A stretch of 64,000 nt of DNA from Microbacterium paraoxydans. GTDB taxonomy: Bacteria > Actinomycetota > Actinomycetes > Actinomycetales > Microbacteriaceae. Shown here piece by piece: positions 17,616-27,439 of the stretch. How positions within the stretch are numbered: position 1 is the stretch's first letter; each line of letters starts with the position of its first letter. The notes below the pieces were generated by a model. The model did not search any database. It was not told where the DNA came from and was given only the letters and a program-made list of their open reading frames with translations. Made by a program: the position numbers and the translations under genes. Location of the stretch: the NCBI RefSeq assembly GCF_020524545.1, contig NZ_JAIVLG010000005.1, positions 83,910 through 147,909 of the forward strand, written 5' to 3'.

Positions 17616-18542
17616 TCACATCGGTGCGGTCTCGGGCCGAAGGAGCGCCCCGACGTGCGCGGGGGCGCTCCACCACTCCAGCTCCGGATACCGCTTGAAC
17701 CACGAGACCTGCCGACGGGCGTAGCGGCGAGTCAGCGCTTGCGTCTGGGCGATGGCGGCGGCTTCGCCCAGTGTGCCGTCGAGCTGGCCAAGCGCCTGGG
17801 CATAGCCGATGGCGCGCGGTGCGGTGACCCCATTCTCGAGCCCGTGCTCCCGTAGGCCGGCGACCTCCGCGACGAGGCCGTCCTTCCACATCCGCTCGAC
17901 GCGCGCATCGAGGCGGGACACCAGGTCCGATCGATCGACGTGCAGGCCGATCACGCGTGTGCGCGGGAACCACAGCACGGGCCGTTCGGGCAGTGCCGCG
18001 CCGTGGGTGTCGTTCCCCTGCTCGAGGACTTCGAGGGCTCGGATGACGCGGCGGCTGTTTCGCGGATCGATCTTCGCCGCCGCCGCCGGATCCTGTGAAC
18101 GGAGACGCTCGAACAACTCGGGGAGACCCACCGATTCCAGCTCGCGCTCGAGACGCTCGCGGATCGCGGAGTCGCGCGGCGGGAAGTGGAACTCGTAGAC
18201 GACGCTCGACACGTACAACCCGGATCCGCCCACAAGGATCGCATCCCCGCCGCGCTGATGGATCGCACGGATCGCCTCACGCGCCAACGGCTGATACCAG
18301 GCGACCGCCGCTTCGTCAGCAACCTCTCGGACGTCGAAGAGATGGTGCGGGATTCCGCGCCGTTCCGCCACGGGCAGCTTCGCCGTTCCGATGTCCATAC
18401 CGCGGTACAGCTGCATGGCATCGGCGTTCACGATCTCGGCAGGATTGCCTCGAGCACGCAGCGCCTCCGCGAGGTCGAGCGCGAGCTCGCTCTTCCCTGT
18501 GCCGGTCGCGCCGACGATCGCCCAGAGGCGCGGTTCGCTCAC
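17616..18542 (-). CDS. miaA: tRNA dimethylallyltransferase
   Basis: This 308-residue enzyme adds a dimethylallyl group to N6 of A37 in tRNAs that read codons starting with U. It has the Walker A motif GATGTGKS near the N-terminus, then [15 protein letters not shown] and the GGSGLYV segment. The start is the GTG at 18542, overlapping the miaB stop by 4 nt; the longer frame is a shadow. With miaB upstream, this operon makes the ms2i6A37 modification. Confidence 0.95.
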   Translation of the reverse strand: MSEPRLWAIVGATGTGKSELALDLAEALRARGNPAEIVNADAMQLYRGMDIGTAKLPVAERRGIPHHLFDVREVADEAAVAWYQPLAREAIRAIHQRGGDAILVGGSGLYVSSVVYEFHFPPRDSAIRERLERELESVGLPELFERLRSQDPAAAAKIDPRNSRRVIRALEVLEQGNDTHGAALPERPVLWFPRTRVIGLHVDRSDLVSRLDARVERMWKDGLVAEVAGLREHGLENGVTAPRAIGYAQALGQLDGTLGEAAAIAQTQALTRRYARRQVSWFKRYPELEWWSAPAHVGALLRPETAPM

Positions 18543-20086
18543 ACTCTGACGCGCAGGGTGGGAAGGCCGAGCGAGACAGCGCGCGGGCCACCGTCCGCTC
18601 CGGGGGTCGGTACTGCGCAGGACTCGGCCTGCCCGCGATCCCACGCGTCGCCGCCGCGGGTTCGACGGATGCGCAGCGGAGCGCCGGTCGGGTCATCCGC
18701 GAGCAGGTGGAACGGTGCCGCGTGGGTCACTGTGACCGTCACGACGTCGCCCGGCCGTGGAAGGTCGGACCCGTCGGTCACCTCGAAGTGCACCAGACGG
18801 TTGTCTTCCGCGCGTCCGGTGAGCCGGTGGGTCTCGACGTCCTTCTTGCCCTCGCCTGTCGAGACGAGCACCTCGACCTCACGTCCGACCTGCTTCTGGT
18901 TCTCCTCCAGAGAGATGCGCTCCTGCAGAGCGATCAGTCGGTTGTACCGCTCCTGCACGACCGCCTTGGGCACCTGATCTTCCATCGTCGCTGCGGGTGT
19001 GCCCTCGCGGATCGAATACTGGAAGGTGAACGCGGCGGAGAATCGGGCCTGCTCGACGACGCGCATCGTGTCTTCGAAATCCTCCTCCGTCTCACCCGGG
19101 AACCCTACGATGATGTCCGTGGTGATCGCCGCGTTCGGGATGCGCGCGCGGACCCGTTCCAGGATTCCGAGGAACTTCTCGCTGCGATACGAGCGACGCA
19201 TGGCTTTGAGGATGCGGTCGCTTCCGGACTGGAGCGGCATGTGCAGCTGCGGCATCACGCTCGGCGTTTCGGCCATCGCGTCGATCACGTCGTCGGTGAA
19301 TGCGGCAGGGTGCGGACTGGTGAACCGGATTCGCTCGAGTCCTTCGATCTCGCCTGCTGCTCTGAGGAGTTTGCCGAAAGCCTGACGATCGCCGAACTCG
19401 ACCCCGTAGGAGTTCACGTTCTGTCCCAGCAGAGTGACCTCGATCGCCCCGTCGTCGACGAGCAGACGGATCTCGTTCAAGATGTCGCCGGGACGACGGT
19501 CCTTCTCCTTGCCGCGCAGACTCGGGACGATGCAGAACGTGCAGGTGTTGTTGCAGCCGACGGAGATGGACACCCAACCGCTGTGCGCGGAATCGCGCTT
19601 CGTCGGCAGCGTCGAAGGGAACACCTCGAGCGACTCGAGGATCTCGAGCTCGGCGTCACCGTTGTGGCGCGCCCGCTCGAGCAATCCGGGCAACGAGCCC
19701 ATGTTGTGGGTGCCGAACACGACATCGACCCACGGCGCCTTGTCGAGCACGGCCTGCTTGTCCATCTGTGCCAGACACCCGCCGACGGCGATCTGCATGC
19801 CTTGCTTGCGCCGCTTGACGGAGGCGAGGTGCCCCAGCGTGCCGTACAGCTTGCCGGCAGCGTTGTCTCGCACGGCGCAGGTGTTGATGATCACCACGTC
19901 CGCCTCAGCGCCGTCGAGCGCACGTACATAGCCGGCGCTCTCCAGCGAACCGGAGAGCCGTTCGGAGTCGTGCACGTTCATCTGGCACCCGAAGGTGCGG
20001 ACTTCATAGGATCGCTGTCGCCCATCGTCATCGAAGGCTGCCGACGACGCACTGATCACCGTCGGTTCGCTGCGGGGAATAGTCAT
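18539..20086 (-). CDS. miaB: tRNA-2-methylthio-N6-dimethylallyladenosine synthase
   Basis: This 515-residue radical SAM methylthiotransferase acts on i6A37 made by MiaA. It has an N-terminal UPF0004 domain with three Cys for an auxiliary Fe-S cluster (FGCQMN, NTCAVR, GGCLAQ), the radical-SAM motif CNNTCTFC, and a TRAM domain (about 385-450) followed by an extra C-terminal tail of about 60 residues. The start chosen is the ATG at 20086, preceded by GGGG 5 nt upstream; a GTG two codons earlier is possible. The stop overlaps miaA. Confidence 0.95.
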   Translation of the reverse strand: MTIPRSEPTVISASSAAFDDDGRQRSYEVRTFGCQMNVHDSERLSGSLESAGYVRALDGAEADVVIINTCAVRDNAAGKLYGTLGHLASVKRRKQGMQIAVGGCLAQMDKQAVLDKAPWVDVVFGTHNMGSLPGLLERARHNGDAELEILESLEVFPSTLPTKRDSAHSGWVSISVGCNNTCTFCIVPSLRGKEKDRRPGDILNEIRLLVDDGAIEVTLLGQNVNSYGVEFGDRQAFGKLLRAAGEIEGLERIRFTSPHPAAFTDDVIDAMAETPSVMPQLHMPLQSGSDRILKAMRRSYRSEKFLGILERVRARIPNAAITTDIIVGFPGETEEDFEDTMRVVEQARFSAAFTFQYSIREGTPAATMEDQVPKAVVQERYNRLIALQERISLEENQKQVGREVEVLVSTGEGKKDVETHRLTGRAEDNRLVHFEVTDGSDLPRPGDVVTVTVTHAAPFHLLADDPTGAPLRIRRTRGGDAWDRGQAESCAVPTPGADGGPRAVSLGLPTLRVRV

Positions 20087-20135
20087 GATCACCCCATTGT
20101 ACGAGCCGTATCCGCGCGGGTGCCGCGTTGGACTC

Positions 20136-21005
20136 TCAGTCTGAATCGACGAATCGAACGCCCGAGGCCCCCCTGCCGAAAGTCGTCTCCTGCAACGCCG
20201 CCTTCGCCGCCTTCATCGCTACCGCTCCGTTGTAACCGCGGCGTGAGAGCTGCCCCACGAGACGTCGGAGCGCTGTGTCATGATCCAACCGGGCGAACGA
20301 GCGAGCCTTACTCCGAGCAAACTCGAGAGCGCGTTCGTCATCGTCGTCAGGTAGCTCGTCGAGTGCGCCGTCGATGATCTCGCGCGGGATGCCCCGCTGG
20401 GCCAGCGCCCGTGAGAGTGCGACTCGCCCCTGGCCCTTCCGCTCCACGCCCGACGTGACCAAGACCTGAGCAAGAGATGCGTCGTCGAGATACCCCCGAC
20501 GTCCGAAGTCGTCGATCACCTCGTCGATGGTGACCCCGTCGAGCTGGTGGCCCCGCAAAACCTGACGCGCCTCGGAAACAGACAGCGAACGGGCTCGGAG
20601 CTTCCGCACGAGTGACTCCTCGGCTGCGGTCCGTGCCCCATCCGGATCCACCACATCATCACCTGGCGACTCGCCCGGCACGTCGAGCGCATGGAGGCGC
20701 GCGCCGCGACTCCCCGAGTCGGTTCTCCCCGGACCCGATCTCGCGGATGAGCCTCGGGCGGGATGACGATCGCTGGGCGTGCCTGCATCGTTCGCCGCCA
20801 CAATCGGTGTTTCGCGGGACGGACTGGCGTCCCACGTCGATCGCCACATTCCGGCACCCTCTGTGCGGCCGAGCTCGGTTTCCGACGTGACGACGTCGTT
20901 CTCGACCGGAGCACCCCGATCAGGGGCGTCCTGATGCCGGGTACCGCCGAAGAGAGGAATGATGGGGGCGACCCGCTCGGAATCGCCCCCACGTGTGTCA
21001 CTCAT
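20136..21005 (-). CDS. recX: Regulatory protein RecX with long N-terminal extension
   Basis: This 289-residue RecX protein modulates RecA filaments. The conserved three-helix-repeat region begins only near residue 130 ([23 protein letters not shown]) and runs to the end. The first 125 residues are Pro/Ser/Arg/Asp-rich and look disordered, which is longer than most RecX proteins. The ATG overlaps the recA stop by 1 nt (TGATG), so translation is coupled to recA, the usual arrangement. Confidence 0.92.
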   Translation of the reverse strand: MSDTRGGDSERVAPIIPLFGGTRHQDAPDRGAPVENDVVTSETELGRTEGAGMWRSTWDASPSRETPIVAANDAGTPSDRHPARGSSARSGPGRTDSGSRGARLHALDVPGESPGDDVVDPDGARTAAEESLVRKLRARSLSVSEARQVLRGHQLDGVTIDEVIDDFGRRGYLDDASLAQVLVTSGVERKGQGRVALSRALAQRGIPREIIDGALDELPDDDDERALEFARSKARSFARLDHDTALRRLVGQLSRRGYNGAVAMKAAKAALQETTFGRGASGVRFVDSD

Positions 21006-22054
21006 CAGGCAGGACGACGCTCAGCGAGCTCGTCGGTGGCGTCAGGAGAGATGAGCTGCGCGCCGATACCGAGCTTCTGCTTGATCTGCGTCTCGATCGC
21101 GAGGGCGATATCGGGGTTGTTCAACAGGAACGTTCGGGCATTCTCTTTGCCCTGCCCGAGCTGGTCGCCGTCGTAGGTATACCACGAACCCGACTTCTTG
21201 ACGATGGCATGCTCGACACCGAAGTCGATCAGGCTGCCTTCGCGAGAGATGCCGACACCGTAGAGAATGTCGAACTCCGCCTGCTTGAAGGGCGGGGCCA
21301 TCTTGTTCTTCACGACCTTGACCCTCGTGCGGTTACCGACGGCGTCGGTCCCGTCCTTCAACGTCTCGATACGACGGATGTCCATCCGGACCGACGAGTA
21401 GAACTTCAATGCCTTACCACCGGCTGTGGTCTCGGGCGAACCGAAGAAGACGCCGATCTTCTCGCGGAGCTGGTTGATGAAGATCATCGTGGTGTTCGTC
21501 TGATTCAGACCACCGGTCAGCTTGCGAAGCGCCTGCGACATGAGTCGAGCCTGCAGGCCAACATGCGAATCGCCCATCTCTCCCTCGATCTCGGCGCGCG
21601 GCACGAGCGCAGCGACGGAGTCGATGACGATCAGGTCGATCGCGCCGGATCGCACGAGCATGTCGGCGATCTCGAGAGCCTGCTCCCCGGTATCGGGCTG
21701 CGACACCAGGAGCGCATCGATGTCGACGCCGAGCTTCGCCGCGTAGTCGGGATCGAGGGCGTGCTCCGCGTCGATGAAAGCCGCGATACCACCGGCGCGC
21801 TGTGCATTCGCGATTGCGTGCAGCGTCAGCGTGGTCTTACCCGAGGACTCCGGTCCGTAGATCTCGACGATTCGACCACGCGGGAGCCCACCGACGCCGA
21901 GGGCGACGTCGAGCGCGATGGAGCCGGTCGGGATGACGGCCACAGGGGCGCGCTCATCGCTGCCCAGCCGCATGACCGAGCCCTTTCCGAACTGGCGGTC
22001 GATCTGGGCGAGGGCGGTCTCGAGGGACTTCTCGCGGTCTGCGGGTGATGGCAT
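21005..22054 (-). CDS. recA: Recombinase RecA
   Basis: This 349-residue RecA protein handles strand exchange and LexA cleavage. It has Walker [10 protein letters not shown] (about residues 68-76), the DNA-binding loops, and [21 protein letters not shown]. The start is the ATG at 22054 ([12 protein letters not shown]) with AAGGAG upstream; the longer open frame adds 58 shadow residues. The gene follows a 269-nt leader from DUF3046 that carries a LexA-type box, so it is SOS-induced. It is cotranscribed with recX. Confidence 0.98.
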   Translation of the reverse strand: MPSPADREKSLETALAQIDRQFGKGSVMRLGSDERAPVAVIPTGSIALDVALGVGGLPRGRIVEIYGPESSGKTTLTLHAIANAQRAGGIAAFIDAEHALDPDYAAKLGVDIDALLVSQPDTGEQALEIADMLVRSGAIDLIVIDSVAALVPRAEIEGEMGDSHVGLQARLMSQALRKLTGGLNQTNTTMIFINQLREKIGVFFGSPETTAGGKALKFYSSVRMDIRRIETLKDGTDAVGNRTRVKVVKNKMAPPFKQAEFDILYGVGISREGSLIDFGVEHAIVKKSGSWYTYDGDQLGQGKENARTFLLNNPDIALAIETQIKQKLGIGAQLISPDATDELAERRPA

Positions 22055-22251
22055 GATGTGCTCCTTCTTCGCGCGTGGTGCCGCCTGTAGGCTGTCGCGG
22101 CCCTCCCCGGTTGGGAACGACTCTCCGACAAGGCGTATGGCTCTTCGGCTTGTTCTCCACCGTACGAGGGGCCACCGACATCGTCTCGGCGAACTCACGT
22201 TCGGTGAACAACCACAGCTCTGAACCACCTGTGCAGAAGACTACGCGCTCT

Positions 22252-22267
22252 TCGAACGAATATTCGA
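22252..22267. promoter_or_regulatory. LexA binding site (SOS box) upstream of recA
   Basis: TCGAACGAATATTCGA differs by one base from the actinobacterial/Bacillus-type LexA consensus TCGAAC-N4-GTTCGA. It lies about 200 nt before the recA ATG. Confidence 0.85.
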
Positions 22268-22323
22268 CGACACGCCGCCGATCTCGGTCCGGATGCCGTA
22301 ACCCGCGGACATCGATGACGGAA

Positions 22324-22548
22324 TCAGCGTCCGCGCGGCTCCAGACGGCCGACGCCGTGACGCCGGTTCTCCGGAACGTCCATCTCCACACACAGCGCGA
22401 GCCAGATGTCACGGGGTGGAGTGCCGTCGGCCAATGCCTCGAGAGCAGTGCGACCTCGAAGAGCGGAGAGCCCGAGGTCGTTCACCAATGATGTTGCTCG
22501 CGCTTGGAACTCGGTGTCGACCGCGCGCAGAAACTCACTACGACGCAT
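22324..22548 (-). CDS. DUF3046 family protein
   Basis: This 74-residue small protein contains the DUF3046 block LRAVDTEFQARATSLVNDLGLSALRGRTALEALADG and WLALCVEMDVP. It is found just upstream of recA in many actinobacteria, as here. No function is known. It is probably cotranscribed with the clgR-like gene upstream (20-nt gap). Confidence 0.88.
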   Translation of the reverse strand: MRRSEFLRAVDTEFQARATSLVNDLGLSALRGRTALEALADGTPPRDIWLALCVEMDVPENRRHGVGRLEPRGR

Positions 22549-22568
22549 CGCTCACACCAGCACCCTGC

Positions 22569-22877
22569 TCAGTGCAACGAGAGCTGGGGCTCGATGGACG
22601 CCACGAGCTCGTCCGGAACGACATCCGGGAAGACCTGGATACCCTCGAGCACCGAGATGCGGTCCCCAACCTCGCGCATGATCGTCGAGATGGGCACGTC
22701 GAGCGCATCAGCGACGGACGCGAGGATCTCGCTCGACGCTTCCTTCTGCCCGCGCTCGACCTCACTGAGGTAGCCGAGCGCAACCGAAGCCTTGCTTGCG
22801 ACCTGCCGGAGCGTGCGCCCCTTCTGCAGGCGGAAGTCCCTCAGCACATCGCCGATTTCCTGTCGTACAAGAATCAT
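22569..22877 (-). CDS. clgR: XRE-family regulator, ClgR-like
   Basis: This 102-residue protein has a helix-turn-helix in RTLRQVASKASVALGYLSEVERGQKEASSE, the near-invariant ClgR block, followed by a short C-terminal tail. ClgR activates clp protease and related stress genes in Streptomyces and Corynebacterium, and in those genomes it also lies after ftsK-pgsA-cinA, as here. The C-terminus ends in SLH, not the ALA-type degron known in some ClgR proteins. GGAGG precedes the ATG. A TAGACT -10 box at 22929-22934 gives a leader of about 45 nt. Confidence 0.85.
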   Translation of the reverse strand: MILVRQEIGDVLRDFRLQKGRTLRQVASKASVALGYLSEVERGQKEASSEILASVADALDVPISTIMREVGDRISVLEGIQVFPDVVPDELVASIEPQLSLH

Positions 22878-22928
22878 CGGAACCTCCTCCCCATGTGATC
22901 GTTCGAGGTCTCCCTCGATAGGACAGCC

Positions 22929-22934
22929 AGTCTA
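22929..22934 (-). promoter_or_regulatory. Probable -10 box (TAGACT) for the clgR-like gene
   Basis: On the minus strand TAGACT precedes the GGAGG-led ATG at 22877 with a leader of about 45 nt. Confidence 0.4.
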
Positions 22935-23018
22935 GTACTCCTGACCTGCACGAAATCTACCCTTGCACTCTGTGGTTTGAATGTGAGCACATCATTGATA
23001 ACCCGGCTGGGGCTGACA

Positions 23019-23507
23019 CTATTCCGTGATCACTTCGAGCACTGCCTCGAGCGCAGCAACCACCGTTTGCGTCCGGATCGAATCCCGGTCGCCACGGAAG
23101 AGAAAACGACGGGCCTGCGAACCGTCGGGCGTCACGATTCCGATGTGCACGGTACCGACGGGCTGCCCGTCCGGCGAGTCGGGCCCCGCGATCCCCGTGG
23201 TGGACACACCGACATCCGCCGCCCTCCCGTCGACACGAACCACCCGTCTGACGCCCGCCGCCATCTCCAGAGCGACCTCGGTGTGCACCGGCCCGTGGAC
23301 GGCGAGAAGCTCGGCATCCACTCCGAGCACCGTCTCCTTCACGGGAGTCGCATATGCCACGACGCCACCGAGCAGAACGACGGAGGCACCGGGGACTGCG
23401 ACGAGCTCCGCGCACAGCGCCCCGCCCGTGAGGGATTCGGCCACGCCCAGCGTCCAGCCGCGCTCATCGAGCGCCGACAGCACGGCGGCAGCGCCCGTCA
23501 CTTTCAT
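23019..23507 (-). CDS. cinA: CinA-family protein (nicotinamide-nucleotide amidohydrolase domain)
   Basis: This 162-residue protein comprises only the C-terminal amidohydrolase domain of CinA/PncC, with LGVAESLTGGAL, SVVLLGGVVAYATPVKE and STTGIAGPDSPDGQPVG. The activity converts NMN to NaMN in characterised members. It starts at the ATG at 23507, which overlaps the pgsA stop (ATGA), giving a coupled ftsK-pgsA-cinA string. The longer upstream frame is a shadow over pgsA. Confidence 0.93.
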   Translation of the reverse strand: MKVTGAAAVLSALDERGWTLGVAESLTGGALCAELVAVPGASVVLLGGVVAYATPVKETVLGVDAELLAVHGPVHTEVALEMAAGVRRVVRVDGRAADVGVSTTGIAGPDSPDGQPVGTVHIGIVTPDGSQARRFLFRGDRDSIRTQTVVAALEAVLEVITE

Positions 23508-24082
23508 CCCCGCTTCTGCCTCGATCCGCGCACCTGCGCCACGATGTAGTCGATCCCGCTCACCACGGTCAGCAGCAAGACGATGATCATCAGGATGAAG
23601 GTCACCACCGTCCAGACTTCGAGGCCGATGAGGAGGTGCAGGGGAAGCAGCGCCCACCCCAACGCCACGCCCTGGAACGCCGTCTTGATCTTGCCCATCC
23701 ACGCAGCCGCGACGACGTGCTCACTCGCGACGACGAGACGGTGGATGGTGATCCCCCACTCACGCACGAGAATGATCGCGACGATCCACCAGCTGACTTC
23801 ATCGAGGATCGCGAGGCCGATGAACCCCGCGCCCGTGAGCAACTTGTCGGCGATCGGATCCCAGAGCTTTCCGAATTCGCTGACGATGTCGTACTTGCGG
23901 GCGAGATAGCCGTCGACCCAGTCGGTGGAGATACCGACGATGAAGATGATCGCAGCGGCCCAGCGCAGTCCGGGCTCGGAAAGACCGTAGGTTCCGCCGA
24001 GCAGCAGCAGGACGAAGAAGACGACCGCGAGCGGAATCCGCGCGACCGTGATGGCGTTGGGCAATTGCCGTGGGATGCCCAT
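23504..24082 (-). CDS. pgsA: CDP-diacylglycerol-glycerol-3-phosphate 3-phosphatidyltransferase
   Basis: This 192-residue membrane enzyme carries out the first step of phosphatidylglycerol synthesis. The CDP-alcohol phosphotransferase signature is intact: DWVDGYLARKYDIVSEFGKLWDPIAD, with its four Asp residues. About four to five transmembrane helices are predicted. The ATG at 24082 shares one base with the ftsK stop (TGATG); a TTG one codon earlier is possible but unlikely. Confidence 0.95.
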   Translation of the reverse strand: MGIPRQLPNAITVARIPLAVVFFVLLLLGGTYGLSEPGLRWAAAIIFIVGISTDWVDGYLARKYDIVSEFGKLWDPIADKLLTGAGFIGLAILDEVSWWIVAIILVREWGITIHRLVVASEHVVAAAWMGKIKTAFQGVALGWALLPLHLLIGLEVWTVVTFILMIIVLLLTVVSGIDYIVAQVRGSRQKRG

Positions 24083-26796
24083 CAATCACGCCCCGTCAGG
24101 CCCCAGGCGTCTTCGTCGCCCTCGGCCTCCACTTCGGAAAGCCCCTCGTACTGAGCCGCGATCGGATCGTGGGTCGGCGGCATCGGTGGCACCGGCGGGG
24201 CCGCAGGTGCCGTCGGAGCGGCGGAGGCGGCGGGAACGTCCTCACCGCGCAGCTTCGCCATCACCTGCGGCAGTTGTTCAGCCGTCGCCAGCACATCTCG
24301 CGCCTTCGAACCCTCCGACGGCCCGACGATCTCTCGGGACTCCAGCAGGTCCATCAGGCGACCGGCCTTTGCGAAGCCGACACGGAGCTTGCGCTGGAGC
24401 ATCGACGTCGAGCCGAACTGCGACGAGACGATGAGCTCGGCGGCGGCGAGCAACAACTCCAGGTCGTCGCCGATGTCTTCGTCGACTTCCTTCTTCTTGG
24501 TCGGCTCCATCGCCTCCTGCACATCGGGACGGTAGTCCGGACGCGCCTGGCGCGTGACGTGCTTGACGACGGCGTCGATCTCCTTCTCATCGACCCACGC
24601 GCCCTGGAGTCGGAACGGCTTGGAAGAGCCCATCGGAGAGAACAGCGCGTCGCCCTGACCGATGAGTTTGTCAGCTCCCGGACTGTCGAGGATGACTCGG
24701 CTGTCGGTGACGCTGGTGACTGCGAACGCGAGGCGGGACGGCACGTTCGCTTTGATCAGACCTGTGACGACGTCGACGCTCGGGCGTTGGGTGGCGAGGA
24801 CGAGGTGGATGCCGGAAGCTCGTGCGAGCTGGGTGATGCGGACGATCGAGTCCTCGACGTCGCGCGGGGCGACCATCATGAGATCCGCGAGCTCATCGAC
24901 CACGACCAGCAGGTAGGGGTACGGCTTGAGGACACGCTCACTGCCCACCGGAAGCTCGACCTCTCCGGCGCGCACGGCACGGTTGAAGTCATCGATGTGG
25001 CGGAAGCCGAACGACGCGAGGTCGTCGTACCGCATGTCCATCTCTTTCACGACCCACTGCAGCGCTTCGGCCGCCTTCTTCGGGTTCGTGATGATGGGCG
25101 TGATCAGGTGCGGGACACCTGCATAGCTGGTGAGCTCGACGCGCTTCGGGTCGATCAGGACCATGCGCACGTCGGCAGGACGCGCCCGCATGAGCAGGCT
25201 GGTGATCATGGAGTTCACGAAACTGGACTTACCGGAGCCGGTTGAACCGGCGACCAGGAGGTGCGGCATCTTGGCGAGGTTGGCGATGACGATGTTGCCG
25301 CCGACATCCTTGCCCACGCCGATCGTCAGAGGATGCGCGCTCTTCTGCGCCGCGGGCGACCGGAGCACGTCGCCGAGCGCGACCATCTCCTTGTCGGCGT
25401 TCGGGATCTCGATTCCGATCGCGCTCTTGCCCGGGATCGGCGAGAGGATGCGCACGTCGTTCGAGGCCACCGCGTAGGCGAAGTTGTTGGTCAGCTGCAG
25501 GATCTTCTCGACCTTGACGCCGTGACCGACCTCGACCTCGTACTGTGTGACCGTCGGACCGCGGGAGAAGCCGGTGACCTTGGCATCGACCTTGAACTGC
25601 GACAGCACGCTCGTGATCTGCTCGATCACCTTGTCGGTCGCCTCGGAGCGCATGACCGGCGGTGGTCCCTCGACCAACAGACCGGGCGACGGGAGGATGT
25701 ACGGGGTGACGGGAGCCTGCGGGCCACGGTCTCCCGGGCCTGCGGTCCCGAATCCGTCGAGGCCGGGGAGCTCGGGAACCTCACCCGTGTCGGAGGCGTC
25801 ATCCAGAAGTGCGGTGCTCTGCTGCTCGGCAAGGGAATCAGCAACCGATCGCACATCGGAGAGCACCTCGGTGGCGGCGTCGTACGGATTCTCGACGACG
25901 ACCGCCTGGTCGTACGCCGGCGTCGGCTCTGACGTGGTCAGCAGCGCGGTGATGTCGTCGGAACCGAGGGTGCCCTCGTCGGGGTCCTCTTCACGACCCG
26001 ACTTGTTGCGTCGCCACCAGGGCAGCACATCGGGGTCGTCGACCTTGTCGGCATCGTCGATGGTCGCATCCTTCGCGGGCCTCTCCGGTCGCTCGGCGTC
26101 GAACATCCACGCATAGAGGTCGCCGAGTCGGCTTCCGATGCGGTTGGGAGGCGTCTTGGTGAGGATCAGGATGCTGAGCGCGGCGAGGAGTGACAGGACG
26201 ATGTAGGCGGGAATGTCCGTGAGGTACGTCAGCGGCTGTCCTACCAGCCAACCGAGCAGACCTCCCGACTCGCTGAGCGCGGGCATTCCTTGGTTCGGAT
26301 GCGGCCGCGGTCCTGCGACGTGGAAAAACCCGGCGAGGGCCAAGACGAACATCCCGAACCCGATCCCGATGCGCCCGTTGTCGTGGACCGAGGACGGATG
26401 ACGGAACAGCCAGCCGGCGAGCAGCAGAAGCAGCACCGGCATGATGAACGCCACTCGTCCGACGAAGAGACCGACGGAGTACGCGCTGATGTTCGCGGCG
26501 ATCTCGTTGCCGATGAAGAACCACTCGTTGACGGCGCCGAGGACTGCGAGCACGACCAGGAAGAACGGGAAGCCGTCGCGGCGGTCGTCCTTCTCGAGCG
26601 TCTCCGGACCGAAAGCGCGGAAGAGTCCACCGACGCCGTGTGCCAGCCCGACCCAGGCACGGACGACGACCGGAGGCTTCTCGGCCTCGTCGATGTACTT
26701 CTTCGGAGCGGGCTGGGCCTTCGGAGCCGTCTGCCGCTTGGGGCGCGACGGTGCGCTGGTCGACGCGCGCTCTGTCTTCGTGGTACTCCTGGCCAT
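24082..26796 (-). CDS. ftsK: DNA translocase FtsK/SpoIIIE
   Basis: This 904-residue pump moves chromosome ends during division. About four N-terminal transmembrane helices (roughly 75-210) are followed by an acidic, variable linker (about 230-370), then the motor domain with Walker [10 protein letters not shown] near residue 517 and Walker B in [15 protein letters not shown]-terminal gamma winged-helix domain includes [42 protein letters not shown] ends 6 nt before the ATG, so it is probably leaderless. It heads a coupled string with pgsA and cinA. Confidence 0.97.
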   Translation of the reverse strand: MARSTTKTERASTSAPSRPKRQTAPKAQPAPKKYIDEAEKPPVVVRAWVGLAHGVGGLFRAFGPETLEKDDRRDGFPFFLVVLAVLGAVNEWFFIGNEIAANISAYSVGLFVGRVAFIMPVLLLLLAGWLFRHPSSVHDNGRIGIGFGMFVLALAGFFHVAGPRPHPNQGMPALSESGGLLGWLVGQPLTYLTDIPAYIVLSLLAALSILILTKTPPNRIGSRLGDLYAWMFDAERPERPAKDATIDDADKVDDPDVLPWWRRNKSGREEDPDEGTLGSDDITALLTTSEPTPAYDQAVVVENPYDAATEVLSDVRSVADSLAEQQSTALLDDASDTGEVPELPGLDGFGTAGPGDRGPQAPVTPYILPSPGLLVEGPPPVMRSEATDKVIEQITSVLSQFKVDAKVTGFSRGPTVTQYEVEVGHGVKVEKILQLTNNFAYAVASNDVRILSPIPGKSAIGIEIPNADKEMVALGDVLRSPAAQKSAHPLTIGVGKDVGGNIVIANLAKMPHLLVAGSTGSGKSSFVNSMITSLLMRARPADVRMVLIDPKRVELTSYAGVPHLITPIITNPKKAAEALQWVVKEMDMRYDDLASFGFRHIDDFNRAVRAGEVELPVGSERVLKPYPYLLVVVDELADLMMVAPRDVEDSIVRITQLARASGIHLVLATQRPSVDVVTGLIKANVPSRLAFAVTSVTDSRVILDSPGADKLIGQGDALFSPMGSSKPFRLQGAWVDEKEIDAVVKHVTRQARPDYRPDVQEAMEPTKKKEVDEDIGDDLELLLAAAELIVSSQFGSTSMLQRKLRVGFAKAGRLMDLLESREIVGPSEGSKARDVLATAEQLPQVMAKLRGEDVPAASAAPTAPAAPPVPPMPPTHDPIAAQYEGLSEVEAEGDEDAWGLTGRD

Positions 26797-26802
26797 GCTC
26801 TC

Positions 26803-26808
26803 ACGTTA
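26803..26808 (-). promoter_or_regulatory. Probable -10 box (TAACGT) for ftsK
   Basis: TAACGT ends 6 nt before the ftsK ATG at 26796. Confidence 0.5.
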
Positions 26809-26870
26809 CGTCCACCGGCCGACATCCCCGCGTAGTGACGCGGCATTCCGTGGATACGAACGGGCAACGG

Positions 26871-27365
26871 CTAGGTGGTGACACGTGCCATCGTGTCGCG
26901 CGTCGAACCTTGTCCGACCACGACGAATCCCTCCGCGCGATAGAGGTTGCGTGCGAAGTTGTCGCGTTCCACGCTCAGGCTGATCCGCGAGTGTCCTTGA
27001 GCGCCCGCCAGCTGCACGACGCCGCGCAACAGGGAGCGTCCGACACCGCGTGCACGCCAGAGCGGATGCACACCGATGATCAACTCCGGGACAGCGACAC
27101 CGACGAATCCGAATCCCGGCTCGTTCTGAGGGAGCACGCGATACCACGCTGCCCCCACCGGCACGTCATCCGCGCCGGTGGCCACCAGCCCGTCATCCGC
27201 CGACCTTTTCCACCCGGCGAGGTACCGCCGATGTTCGGCGGAAGTCAGCACCTCGTGTCGCGGACGCACTCCCCCGGCCCGCCAGTTGGCGGCCTCGACG
27301 AGCATGTCGCCGAGGAACATCGCATCCGTCTGCGCCGCCCTGCGGAGGGAGAAGCCCCTGTACAT
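26871..27365 (-). CDS. GNAT-family N-acetyltransferase
   Basis: This 164-residue GNAT protein has motif A in GVHPLWRARGVGRSLLRGVVQLAGAQG, and the C-terminal SLSVERDNFARNLYRAEGFVVVGQG block is the usual substrate-side segment. The N-terminal LRRAAQTDAMFLGDMLVEAANW is typical of the acetyltransferase start. The target is unknown. It lies between ftsK and RNase J and probably has its own leaderless promoter (TATGCT, 6 nt upstream). Confidence 0.83.
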   Translation of the reverse strand: MYRGFSLRRAAQTDAMFLGDMLVEAANWRAGGVRPRHEVLTSAEHRRYLAGWKRSADDGLVATGADDVPVGAAWYRVLPQNEPGFGFVGVAVPELIIGVHPLWRARGVGRSLLRGVVQLAGAQGHSRISLSVERDNFARNLYRAEGFVVVGQGSTRDTMARVTT

Positions 27366-27371
27366 GACGCG

Positions 27372-27377
27372 AGCATA
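27372..27377 (-). promoter_or_regulatory. Probable -10 box (TATGCT) for the GNAT gene
   Basis: TATGCT ends 6 nt before the ATG at 27365. Confidence 0.5.
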
Positions 27378-27422
27378 GGACGCGGTTGTTACATCGGGAT
27401 GACGGTCACCCGTGAGTGAAGA

Positions 27423-27439
27423 GACGGCTCCCCGCCGTC
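27423..27439 (-). terminator. Short hairpin at the end of rnj
   Basis: The 6-bp arms GACGGC (27423-27428) and GCCGTC (27434-27439) flank a 5-nt loop, with TCTTCACTC after them on the minus strand. The stem overlaps the stop codon. It is a weak terminator candidate. Confidence 0.45.
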
